DNA of 64,000 bases from assembly GCA_965205155.1 (NCBI GenBank), contig OZ242033.1:3100001-3164000 (forward strand), read 5' to 3'. Both the position numbers and the translations under genes were made by a program. Positions 46,341 to 54,262 of this stretch are shown here, in pieces. The DNA comes from Aldehydirespirator sp965205155. GTDB lineage: Bacteria > Actinomycetota > Acidimicrobiia > Acidimicrobiales > Aldehydirespiratoraceae. Position 1 is the stretch's first letter; each line of letters begins with the position of its first letter. Under the pieces are notes generated by a model that worked only from the letters and a program-made list of their open reading frames with translations, made no database searches and was not told where the DNA came from.

Positions 46341-47537
46341 ATGGCCCTGAGGATCGCCCTTGCCGGTTGGTACGGGTCGGACAACTTGGGAGATGAGATG
46401 ATCCTGAGTTGCATGGCCGCCGCCCTGCGGGCCCGGGGGGTGGAGCCGGTAGCGGTGTCGATCGATCCCGAGCGGACGGCCGCCGTCCACGGTGTTGAGG
46501 CGGTGGCTCATCGCTCGCCCCTGGACAGCGCGGCGCTGCGCCGGTCGCTGCGCAGTGCGCACGCCATGGTCCTCTCCGGAGGGGTGGTGCAATCCGAGAC
46601 GTCGCCGTGGAACATGTGGTTCCATATGTCACGCCTTCGCGCCTACAGGCGGTCGGCGCCGGCTCCGTCCGCCCACGGGCCGCGGGCCGCGGTCGCGGCC
46701 GTCGGCCTGGGAGCGGGATACGTCCGGGGCGCCGGCGGCCGGCGCATGGCGGTCGCAGAGATGCGCCGGGCCTGCAACGTCGTGACGAGAGACGCCGACT
46801 CGGCGCGGCGCCTGCGCGACTGGGGCGTGCCCGACGTGGCGATCGGCGCCGACCCGGTGCTGGCCGGAGACGCCGCGCTCGTCTCGAGCCGGGCGGCTGC
46901 GGCCCGACCGCCACACCCGCGCCCGGAGAAGCCGACGGGCTCGACGCGCTCTCGCCGCGACTCCACCGACACGATCTGCGTGATCCTGCGCCCCCCGAAT
47001 CGCCGGGGCATCCGCACGGCGGCGGCGAAGGCCCGCACGTCCTGGCAGCCATGGACCGATCAACTGGCGCGATCTCTGGACGCGCTGGCCGAGCGCAGCG
47101 GCATGGCGTTGCGCCTGCTGCCCTTTCAGCCGAGCCAGGACACCCCCATGCTCGAGGCGCTGCAACAACAGATGAGAACGGGCGCGGCGCTGGTCACGCC
47201 CAGCATCGACAATGTGCTGGCCGAGGTCGCCCGGAGCCGCTTCGTGGTCACCATGCGCTATCACGGCGCCATCGCCGCCCTGCTCAACGACCAGCCGGCG
47301 GTGGTGCTGGACTACTCTCCGAAAATGAGATCGCTCGCCGCCGAAGGCGGCGGCTGGGCCTCACCCGTCGACTTGGCTCCGCTCGACGCCGGCCGCTTCG
47401 AACCCCGCACGCTGATCGACGCGGCGAACGAGGCGCAGGACAAGTCGCACCGGACCGCCGAGGCACGCGGCTTGCTGCGGGCGCGCCTGAAGGTCAACGA
47501 CGCTGCGCTCGACGGTCTGCTTGAGCTGATCCAGTGA
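46341..47537 (+). CDS. Polysaccharide pyruvyltransferase family protein (CsaB-like)
   Basis: Transfers pyruvate from PEP to form a ketal on a sugar of a wall polymer. 398 residues with the family opening GWYGSDNLGDEMI (about 8-20), a middle CVILRPPNRRG, and the C-terminal signature VVTMRYHGAIAALLNDQPAVV followed by DYSPKM (histidine, and Y-x-x-K). In SLH-protein-bearing bacteria CsaB makes the pyruvylated polymer that SLH domains bind; a protein with three SLH repeats is encoded at 54263-56251. Start ATG 46341 rather than TTG/GTG codons upstream, on the basis of AGGAGG and the conserved N-terminus. Confidence 0.87.
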   Translation: MALRIALAGWYGSDNLGDEMILSCMAAALRARGVEPVAVSIDPERTAAVHGVEAVAHRSPLDSAALRRSLRSAHAMVLSGGVVQSETSPWNMWFHMSRLRAYRRSAPAPSAHGPRAAVAAVGLGAGYVRGAGGRRMAVAEMRRACNVVTRDADSARRLRDWGVPDVAIGADPVLAGDAALVSSRAAAARPPHPRPEKPTGSTRSRRDSTDTICVILRPPNRRGIRTAAAKARTSWQPWTDQLARSLDALAERSGMALRLLPFQPSQDTPMLEALQQQMRTGAALVTPSIDNVLAEVARSRFVVTMRYHGAIAALLNDQPAVVLDYSPKMRSLAAEGGGWASPVDLAPLDAGRFEPRTLIDAANEAQDKSHRTAEARGLLRARLKVNDAALDGLLELIQ

Positions 47538-47610
47538 CCTGCTGACGGAGCGTCGAGCCAAGTTGAGCCAGTCGCGGCCGCCCCTCCGACCCGTCGCCCC
47601 AGCCGCCTGA

Positions 47611-48663
47611 ATGAGACGCGTCAAGCCGTCGGCTACTGTCTCGGCCACGCGTCGCGCAACTCCCGGCGGGCCTCTTGCCGCCAGTCCGATGACAGGCCGC
47701 CCGTGGCAGCGACGCCTTCTGAAGTGGCTGAGGATCGCATACCTCGCCCTGCTCGCTGTCGCCGTGCCGGTGGTCGTGCTGGCGCGCCGGGACGAAGTGG
47801 CCGACCTTCTCGGAGACCTCGCGGGCGCAAGGCATGCGCTCGTGGCGGCGTCGTTCGCGACGGGGTTCGTGCTGATAGCGCTGAGTGCGTACTTCTGGCT
47901 CGTGAGCCTGCGCCTGCTCGGCCGCCGCCCGCTCTTCCGCGATCTGACCGCCACCGCGGCTCGTTCCCTGCCGGCCAGGTACGTGCCGCTGATGGTCACC
48001 TTCGCGGTCAGTCGGGTGGCTCTGATGCAGCGCCGCGGCGTTCCGGCCGCGCCTCTCGCCCTCACCGCTGCGCTCGAGATGGCGGTGAGCCTCGCCGTCT
48101 CGGTGGCCTATGGCCTGGTGCTGCTCGGCTGGGCCGGCGAGCTGCCCGGAGGCCTCGCAATCCCGATCGTCTCCGCGGTCGGGGTGATCGTGGCCGCCTC
48201 CCCGTCGGTGGCGGGACGTGTCGTGGCTGCGGTGGCGCGGCGGCGCGGCCTGGACAGCCTGGCCCCGGTCAGCGGATTCACGTGGCCGGGCTATCTGCAC
48301 ATGATCGCGGCGTCGGCCTGCTACTGGACCTGGGCGGCCGCCGTGTTCTGCCTGTACATGCGCGCCTTCGAGGCCGCCGACGGATTCTCCACGGTCCGCC
48401 TCGCCGGTGCTTTCGTGCTCACTTGGGGAGGCCTGCGCTTCCTCTCGGTGATCGCGCCGCAGGGGATCGGCGTGGTGGAGGTAACCGTCCCGTCACTGCT
48501 CGGCGCAGCCGATCCTCTGGCTCTCGGCCTATTGATATTCGGCTTCAGGCTGGTGTTGCTGCTGCGCGACCTGCTGGCCGCCGCCGTCTCGGAGCTCCTC
48601 GCGACGAGGCGCACGACGGTCGGAGCGGATCCGGTGCAGCGTCCGGACGGCACGGAGCCTTGA
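47611..48663 (+). CDS. Flippase-like/lysylphosphatidylglycerol synthase TM-region-type membrane protein
   Basis: 350 residues with about eight membrane helices and the UPF0104 (AglD/MprF-like) pattern: YLALLAVAVPVVVLA at the first helix, ALSAYFWLVSLRLLG, RSLPARYVPLMVTFAVSRVAL, and WGGLRFLSVIAPQGIGVVEV, the loop before the last helices. Members are implicated in lipid or glycolipid flipping or transfer. ATG 47689 (MTGRPWQRRLLKW) is as likely a start as 47611. The stop overlaps the next gene's TTG start, so it is coupled to the UDP-GlcNAc 2-epimerase-like gene. Confidence 0.82.
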   Translation: MRRVKPSATVSATRRATPGGPLAASPMTGRPWQRRLLKWLRIAYLALLAVAVPVVVLARRDEVADLLGDLAGARHALVAASFATGFVLIALSAYFWLVSLRLLGRRPLFRDLTATAARSLPARYVPLMVTFAVSRVALMQRRGVPAAPLALTAALEMAVSLAVSVAYGLVLLGWAGELPGGLAIPIVSAVGVIVAASPSVAGRVVAAVARRRGLDSLAPVSGFTWPGYLHMIAASACYWTWAAAVFCLYMRAFEAADGFSTVRLAGAFVLTWGGLRFLSVIAPQGIGVVEVTVPSLLGAADPLALGLLIFGFRLVLLLRDLLAAAVSELLATRRTTVGADPVQRPDGTEP

Positions 48664-49811
48664 TCCACGTCCTCGTCGGCACCCGAGCCGAGTACATCAA
48701 GATGGCGCCGCTGCTGTGGCGCATGGAGTCGGCCGGCCTGCCCTACCGTCTGATCGACTCCGGACAGCACGCCGACCGGTCGGAATCGTTCCGCGATGAG
48801 CTGGGCTTGCGGGCGCCCGACTACGCGATGGGGGGCACGCGCAGCGTCGACTCGGTGCCGGCGGCTATGTGGTGGGCGGCGGGACTCAGCCGCAAGCTGA
48901 CATTGCCCCGGCGGCTCGATCGAACCGTCTTCGGCGGGCGCCCGGGGATCTGCGTGGTTCACGGCGACACGCCGACGACGCTGATCGGCGCGCTCATGGC
49001 GAAGCGCGCCGGGCTGGCACTGGCCCATGTCGAGGCGGGCCTTCGCACCCACCGGTGGCTGCACCCCTTTCCGGAGGAGATCGTCCGGGTCGCGGTCGAC
49101 CGGCTCGCCGACCTGCTCTTCGCGCCCGACGGCACAGCAGCCGACGAGCTGCGCAAGCGCAGGGTGAGAGGGCGGATCATCACCGGATCGTCCAACACGA
49201 TCAGCGATGCGCTCCGCGCCGCCCTGGAGCCTGGAGCGGCGGGCACGCCGACCGCGCTCGGCATGCCGGGAGGCGCTCGCTCGGACAGCTCGCCGCGCCG
49301 GACGCGCCCCGTGGTGGTGACCATGCACCGGGTGGAGAACCTGCACCGGCGGCGGCGGAGACAGGCGCTGGTGCAGACGATCACGCGGCTGGCGCAGACG
49401 ACCCCGGTGCGCTGGTACGTGCACGAGCCCACACAACGGGCGCTCGGGTCCGCAGGTCAAGCCGGCCTCGAAGCCTCCGGCGTGGAGCTTGTGCCGATGG
49501 TCCCTTACGCCGAGTTCGTGAGGGAGCTCGCACAGGCGCCGTTCGCGATCACCGACGGAGGCTCCATCCAGGAGGAGTGCGCGCTTCTGGGGGTGCCCGT
49601 GCTGCTCTGGCGAGACCGGACCGACCGGCCCGACGGCCTCGGTGAGAACGCCTTACTGAGCCGCTACGACCCCGTAGTGGTAGAAACGTTCCTGGCGGAC
49701 CCCGAACGCTTCCGGCGTGCTCGGAGGCTGCCGCAGTCAAGCCCGTCTCAGGAGATCCTCGAAGTCCTCGCCGACTGGATCAACGGGCGAAGGCGTACGG
49801 AGACCCCGTAG
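48660..49811 (+). CDS. UDP-N-acetylglucosamine 2-epimerase family protein
   Basis: 383 residues from TTG 48660, which overlaps the previous stop. GTRAEYIKMAPLLWRM at the N-terminus, VHGDTPTTL, HVEAGLRTHRWLHPFPEE (the catalytic region), TMHRVENLHRR and ITDGGSIQEECALLG (UDP binding) follow WecB/MnaA. The usual GTRPE is GTRAE, and the late R-x-x-T-E-R-P is RDRTDRPDG, so it may use a related UDP-sugar. Would provide UDP-ManNAc or a similar sugar for the surface polymer. Its 3' end overlaps the opposite-strand glycosyltransferase by 64 bases. Confidence 0.88.
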   Translation: MIHVLVGTRAEYIKMAPLLWRMESAGLPYRLIDSGQHADRSESFRDELGLRAPDYAMGGTRSVDSVPAAMWWAAGLSRKLTLPRRLDRTVFGGRPGICVVHGDTPTTLIGALMAKRAGLALAHVEAGLRTHRWLHPFPEEIVRVAVDRLADLLFAPDGTAADELRKRRVRGRIITGSSNTISDALRAALEPGAAGTPTALGMPGGARSDSSPRRTRPVVVTMHRVENLHRRRRRQALVQTITRLAQTTPVRWYVHEPTQRALGSAGQAGLEASGVELVPMVPYAEFVRELAQAPFAITDGGSIQEECALLGVPVLLWRDRTDRPDGLGENALLSRYDPVVVETFLADPERFRRARRLPQSSPSQEILEVLADWINGRRRTETP

Positions 49812-50491
49812 CGAACGATGCACACGAAGACGGCGATACCGTCCTTCCATGTGATCTTCTTGCCTTCAGCGTAGTTCCTGCTCGTGTAGGAGATGCCGGT
49901 CTCCCAGACGCGCCAACCTCCGGCAGCCACCTTGGCGGTGATCTCCGTGTCGATCCCGAAGCGGTTCTCGCGCAGGTCGAGGGACCGCACGACCTCGAGG
50001 CGGAACGCCTTGTAGCAGGTCGCCACATCGGCCAGCCACAGACCGGTGAGCATGTTCGACAGCCGTGTCAGCATCCGGTTGCAGATCATGGCCCAGTAGT
50101 ACGGCACCCTGTGCTCCGGGCCCTCCTGCATGCGGGTTCCGTACACCACGTCGGCGTCGCCGCGCGCCAGAGGCGCCAGCAGCGCGTCCCAGTCACCGGG
50201 GTCGTACTCGAGGTCGGCGTCCTGGATCACCACGAATTCGCAACTCGCCTCGACGAAGCCCCGCCGCACCGCGGCGCCCTTGCCACGGTTCTCGGGCTGT
50301 AGCAGGACCCTCACCCGGGGATCGTCGTATTGGGACAGTCGACGGCGCGTTCCGTCGGTCGAACCGTCGTCCACCACTATCAACTCGCCGGTGAAGCGAC
50401 TGGCAAGCACCCGGGAGACCATCTCGTCGACGGTGGCGACCTCGTTGTAGCAGGGCATTACCACCGACAGGCATCCGTCCGGGGCGCTCAC
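49748..50491 (-). CDS. GT2 glycosyltransferase (polyprenyl-phosphate sugar synthase-like)
   Basis: 247 residues from GTG 50491: VVMPCYNEVATVDEMVSR, VVDDGSTDGTRRRL (about 38-51), ENRGKGAAVRRGF, and the metal motif QDADLEYDPGDW; DVATCYKAFRLEVVRSLDL and FGIDTEITAKVA are characteristic of the DPM1/polyprenyl-phosphate transferase branch. No C-terminal membrane helix is evident beyond a weak hydrophobic segment. TAGACT seven bases upstream fixes the start; longer upstream frame is rejected. Convergent overlap of 64 bases with the epimerase-like gene. Confidence 0.9.
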   Translation of the reverse strand: MSAPDGCLSVVMPCYNEVATVDEMVSRVLASRFTGELIVVDDGSTDGTRRRLSQYDDPRVRVLLQPENRGKGAAVRRGFVEASCEFVVIQDADLEYDPGDWDALLAPLARGDADVVYGTRMQEGPEHRVPYYWAMICNRMLTRLSNMLTGLWLADVATCYKAFRLEVVRSLDLRENRFGIDTEITAKVAAGGWRVWETGISYTSRNYAEGKKITWKDGIAVFVCIVRYGVSVRLRPLIQSARTSRIS

Positions 50492-50498
50492 GGACCAC

Positions 50499-50504
50499 AG
50501 TCTA
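50499..50504 (-). promoter_or_regulatory. -10 box TAGACT for the GT2 gene (leaderless)
   Basis: TAGACT on the minus strand, then GTGGTCC, then GTG 50491: seven-base spacing. Confidence 0.5.
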
Positions 50505-50519
50505 GAGTTTTCCGGGTGA

Positions 50520-52205
50520 ATGCCAGGGCTAGGGTGGCCCGATGAACGGCGGGGAGCGTCCGCGTTGAGAGCGGCTCTCGGCCCCCTGGCAGCACGCCTC
50601 TCGTCGGGATGGACTGTTGTGGCACTGATTGCGGTCGCCCTCCTGGCTGTCTGGCTGCCCGATCTCGGCCTGCCTCTCGGCAACAGTGACGACGGCCGCA
50701 TACTGGGCATGTTCGGCCTTCAGGCACGCAACTTCTGGGAGCTGGGCGTCGTGGACTCACGCTTCGGCGCGGTGGTCGAGCCGTACGTCAGGGCGGTGTA
50801 CGACGTAGCTCCCCGAGCCGACCCGCCTGCCGTCGCGGTCACATACGCCCATCATCCGCCTCTCCAGGTGTTCATGGCGGTGGTGGCGACGGGCGTTCTC
50901 GGAGACAGCGCCGCGGCACTGAGGGTGCCCAGCCTGCTGGTGGGCGCGGCGACGGCGGTGTTCATGGCGTCGCTGCTTCGCAGCCGGGACCTGGCCTGGG
51001 GGCCGACCTTGCTGGCTGTGGCGGCCATGGCGAGCACCGGGTTCTACTACGTGTACGCGCGGACCAGCGTCAGCTTCTCGCTGCAGCTGGCCGCCATCGC
51101 GGCGGTGTCGTGGGCGCTGCGCAGCGCCAACCCGCGCACTCGGGACACGCTCGTCGTGGCCGGACTCGCCGCGCTGGCCGCGATGCAATCCTGGATCGGG
51201 ATAGCGGCCATGGTGCTGGTGATGCTGTGGCTGCTTGCCGGCAGGCGGGGCAACGGTAGCGAGCCGCCGGCCGGCGGCGAGGAGCGAAGCGTCGGCGAGG
51301 AGCGAAGCGTCGGCGAGGAGCGAAGCGTCGGCGAGGCTGTCGCAGCACGGCCGCGGAGGCTGCCGGTGTCGTGGCTGTCGGGCGGCCGGCAGCGGTTGCT
51401 CGCCGCGGTCGCCGCGGGCACCGCGCTCGGCGCGGGCGCCACTGCGCTGTGGATGCTCTACGCCGCCGGAGTCGAGGATCTCGCCAACCAGGTGGCCATA
51501 CGCACCGGCAACGAGGTGGGAGGCGCCAGCGGGCCCACCTTCACCTTCGGCGAGTTCCTGGCCCGGCAATGGCGTTTCGTCACCGAGGAGATGCTCGTGC
51601 CGGTGTGGCTACGCGTCCTTCTGGTGCCTTGCCTCCTGGCCGGGCTGATCGACCGGCGTACACGGGCGCCCACCGCCATAACGCTCGCGGTCGCGGCTGC
51701 GCTCACGTTCGGGGTTCAGCAGGGCGCCTGGGTGCACAGGCTGTGGAACTTCCCGTGGCTGGCCCCGGTGACCATCGGCTTCGCCGCTCTCGCCGACTGG
51801 GTCCGCCGGCTCATCCCCCGCCGCTGGCGCCCGCTGCCGGCTGCGCTCGCGGCCGTGGTGATCGCGGCCACGCTGGTCGCGGTGGCCAGCGGCTCGACAC
51901 GGCAGCGTTACATCACCGATCCCGCCGACGCGGGAGCCGTGCTGGAGCAAGTGGGGAGACTGCCGGGCTCGGAGCTGGCATGGGCTGTACCCCCGGTGAC
52001 CAGTCCCACCTGGGTCTCCTACTACCTGCGCATGCGGGTGATAAGCCTCAACGAGGACAATCTCGACGACCTGGACGAATCCGATGTGGTGGTTCTCAAG
52101 GCGGATCGGGTGCCCGACTTCTTCCCGGAGGGAGCGCTGAGCGACCCGCTGGCCGTTCACAACGATTTCCTGGTCATCTCCGCCTCGAAGCTGCTGCCGC
52201 GATAG
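50520..52205 (+). CDS. Polytopic GT-C-type glycosyltransferase (GT39-like)
   Basis: 561 residues, about eleven membrane helices. The first outside loop has NSDDGRILGMFG (paired aspartates after helix 1) and TYAHHPPLQVFM, both like PMT/ArnT-type transferases that use polyprenyl-phosphate sugars; the divergent GT2 gene could make that donor. A cytoplasmic-side loop contains three tandem GEERSV units (residues about 253-270). The C-terminal outside domain ends VVLKADRVPDFF...SASKLLPR. Start: ATG 50520, or TTG 50565 preceded by GGGGAG. Confidence 0.82.
   Translation: MPGLGWPDERRGASALRAALGPLAARLSSGWTVVALIAVALLAVWLPDLGLPLGNSDDGRILGMFGLQARNFWELGVVDSRFGAVVEPYVRAVYDVAPRADPPAVAVTYAHHPPLQVFMAVVATGVLGDSAAALRVPSLLVGAATAVFMASLLRSRDLAWGPTLLAVAAMASTGFYYVYARTSVSFSLQLAAIAAVSWALRSANPRTRDTLVVAGLAALAAMQSWIGIAAMVLVMLWLLAGRRGNGSEPPAGGEERSVGEERSVGEERSVGEAVAARPRRLPVSWLSGGRQRLLAAVAAGTALGAGATALWMLYAAGVEDLANQVAIRTGNEVGGASGPTFTFGEFLARQWRFVTEEMLVPVWLRVLLVPCLLAGLIDRRTRAPTAITLAVAAALTFGVQQGAWVHRLWNFPWLAPVTIGFAALADWVRRLIPRRWRPLPAALAAVVIAATLVAVASGSTRQRYITDPADAGAVLEQVGRLPGSELAWAVPPVTSPTWVSYYLRMRVISLNEDNLDDLDESDVVVLKADRVPDFFPEGALSDPLAVHNDFLVISASKLLPR
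51276..51336 (+). repeat. Perfect 18-bp tandem repeat, 3.4 units
   Basis: GGCGAGGAGCGAAGCGTC repeated at 51276, 51294 and 51312 without change, then a partial unit. In frame it encodes GEERSV three times inside the loop of the GT39-like protein. The perfect identity suggests recent expansion and a length-variable site. Confidence 0.95.
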
Positions 52206-52218
52206 CGACATCGGAAGA

Positions 52219-52256
52219 CATTCCGTGTGATCCGGGCCGCGATCGGCTATCCAATG
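52219..52256 (+). repeat. 38-bp dispersed repeat, copy 2
   Basis: Partner of 46246-46283 (33/38 identical, transitions only). It lies just after the GT39-like gene and directly upstream of dispersed repeat R7. Confidence 0.75.
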
Positions 52257-52269
52257 CGTTGATGTTCTC

Positions 52270-52370
52270 GCCAGAGGCCGAGCGGATGGGCGGCGCCTAA
52301 CTAGGATTCGCGAGGCGCTCAGCGAGGCCGTGGCCCGAGCGGCCCGTGAGCGCAGCGAACAAGAGCGGAA
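52270..52370 (+). repeat. Dispersed intergenic repeat, copy R7
   Basis: Left block GCCAGAGGCCGAGCGG at 52270-52285, variable middle with CTAGGATTCGCGAG, then the core to AAGAGCGGAA, six bases before the ATG of the carboxylase gene. Oriented with transcription. Confidence 0.85.
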
Positions 52371-52376
52371 AACAAG

Positions 52377-54167
52377 ATGCCTCACAGCGACGCAGCATCA
52401 TCTGCCCGCGCCTTCTCGAAGGTGTTGGTGGCCAATCGGGGCGAGATCGCGGTCCGCGTGATCCGGGCCTGCCGCGAGATGGGCGTCACCGCGGCCGCCG
52501 TCTACTCCGACGAGGACCGGGGCGCGATGCACGTGCGGCTGGCGGACGAGGCCTACTGCTTGGGTGGCGCAGCGGCCGCGGAGAGCTACCTGCGCACCGA
52601 CGCCATCGTGGCCGCAATCGAGCGGAGCGGGGCCGACGCGGTCCATCCCGGCTACGGGTTCTTCAGCGAGAACGCCGACTTCGCGCGGGCTGTCGCCGCC
52701 CAGGGCGTCACCTTCATCGGACCGCCGCCGGAAGCGATCGAGGTGATGGGCGACAAGATCTCGGCCCGGGACGCGGCCGTCCGGGCCGGCGTGGAACCGG
52801 TCCCGGGCAACACCGAGACGATCGTAGACCCGGCCCAGGTCGAGGCCTTCGGTGCGGCCCACGGCTGGCCCGTGGCCGTCAAGGCCGCCTACGGGGGCGG
52901 GGGCCGGGGCATGAAGGTGGTGCGGCAGGCCGCGGAGGCGGCCGCCGCGGTCGAGTCGGCCCGGCGGGAGGCGCTCGCCTACTTCGGGCGCGACGAGCTC
53001 TACATGGAGCGCTACTTCGACCTGGCCCGCCATGTGGAGGTGCAGGTGCTCGCCGACTCCCACGGCAGCTGCGTGCACCTCGGCACCCGCGACTGCTCGG
53101 CCCAGCGCCGGCACCAGAAGCTCATCGAGGAGGCGCCGGCGCCCAGTATCGATCCGGCCGTTCTGGAGGCGATGGGCGAAGCGGCGGTGGCGGTGGCCCG
53201 TGGTTGCGGCTACGTGAACGCCGGCACCGTCGAGTTCCTCTACGCCGACGGCTCGTTCTACTACCTGGAGATGAACACCAGGCTGCAGGTCGAGCATCCC
53301 GTCACCGAGATGGTGACCGGCGTAGACCTGGTCGAGCAGCAGCTGCGGGTGGCGGCGGGCGAGCCTCTGGCCCTCACGCAAGCCGGCATCGCGATAGAAG
53401 GCTGCTCCATCGAGGTGCGCGTCAACGCGGAGGATCCGGCCGGGGGAGCATTCCTGCCCTGTCCCGGCCCGGTTACCGACCTGCGGCCCGCCCAGGGTTA
53501 CGCCACCCGGTGGGACGGGGGCTACGAGGCCGGCGACAAGATCAGCCCGTACTACGACAACCTGATCGGCAAGCTCGTCGTTTGGGGACGCGATCGTGAC
53601 ATCGCCATCCGCCGTGCGCTGCGAGCCCTGTCCGAGACGTACGTCGCCGGCGTGGCCACCACCATCCCGGCTGCCCAAGCCATCCTCGCTCACCCGGACT
53701 TCGCGGCGGTGGCCCACTCCACACGCTGGGTGGAGGAACGGCTCGATCTGACGTCGGTACCCGGACCGCCGGCGAACGCGCCGGACGCCCTGGCGAGTGG
53801 ACCCGGTCCCATGGTGCGCCACGAGGTGGAAGCAGAGGTGGACGGAAAGCGCTTCAGCGTGGCGCTGTGGACGCCGCCACCCGCCGACGGGGACACCGAG
53901 CGGCCCAGCGCGGCGCGCCGGAGGGCGCCGGGGCCGTCGGGCCTGGGTGGCGGCGCCGCTGAAGTCTCCGTCCCGATGCAGGGCACGGTCATCAAGCTGC
54001 TCGTGGAGGTGGGCGACCAGGTGGAGGCGGGCCAGCCCGTCGCCGTGCTCGAGGCCATGAAGATGGAGAACAACATTGCCGCGGGCCGCTCCGGGACAGT
54101 CGCCGAGGTCCGGGTGAAGGTGGGCGACTCGGTAGGCGCCGGCGACACCATTGCGGTCGTCCGCTGA
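52377..54167 (+). CDS. Acyl-CoA carboxylase biotin-carboxylase/biotin-carrier subunit
   Basis: Carboxylates its own biotin with bicarbonate and ATP and hands CO2 to a separate carboxyltransferase acting on acetyl- or propionyl-CoA. 596 residues: biotin carboxylase domain (KVLVANRGEIAVRVIRACRE at 15-34, ATP-grasp loop KAAYGGGGRGMK, HVEVQVLAD, MNTRLQVEHPVTEM), a linker, and the C-terminal biotinyl domain with EAMKMEN; the acceptor is Lys562. The carboxyltransferase subunit is not in the window. ATG 52377 follows repeat R7 with little room for a ribosome-binding site beyond AGAGCGGAAAAC. Confidence 0.96.
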   Translation: MPHSDAASSARAFSKVLVANRGEIAVRVIRACREMGVTAAAVYSDEDRGAMHVRLADEAYCLGGAAAAESYLRTDAIVAAIERSGADAVHPGYGFFSENADFARAVAAQGVTFIGPPPEAIEVMGDKISARDAAVRAGVEPVPGNTETIVDPAQVEAFGAAHGWPVAVKAAYGGGGRGMKVVRQAAEAAAAVESARREALAYFGRDELYMERYFDLARHVEVQVLADSHGSCVHLGTRDCSAQRRHQKLIEEAPAPSIDPAVLEAMGEAAVAVARGCGYVNAGTVEFLYADGSFYYLEMNTRLQVEHPVTEMVTGVDLVEQQLRVAAGEPLALTQAGIAIEGCSIEVRVNAEDPAGGAFLPCPGPVTDLRPAQGYATRWDGGYEAGDKISPYYDNLIGKLVVWGRDRDIAIRRALRALSETYVAGVATTIPAAQAILAHPDFAAVAHSTRWVEERLDLTSVPGPPANAPDALASGPGPMVRHEVEAEVDGKRFSVALWTPPPADGDTERPSAARRRAPGPSGLGGGAAEVSVPMQGTVIKLLVEVGDQVEAGQPVAVLEAMKMENNIAAGRSGTVAEVRVKVGDSVGAGDTIAVVR

Positions 54168-54219
54168 GTGAGCGGCCTGGGGCGCCGCGACCGTCCGCGT
54201 CACGGTGCCGGTCAGGCGC

Positions 54220-54225
54220 TAGCCT
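54220..54225 (+). promoter_or_regulatory. -10 box TAGCCT upstream of the SpoIID/SLH gene
   Basis: The same TAGCCT seen before ftsH and paralog B, but here 37 bases before ATG 54263, so the transcript would carry a short leader. Confidence 0.35.
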
Positions 54226-54262
54226 CTCGCCCCGGCGGGCGTCGGCAGAAGACGGTGGTTTC

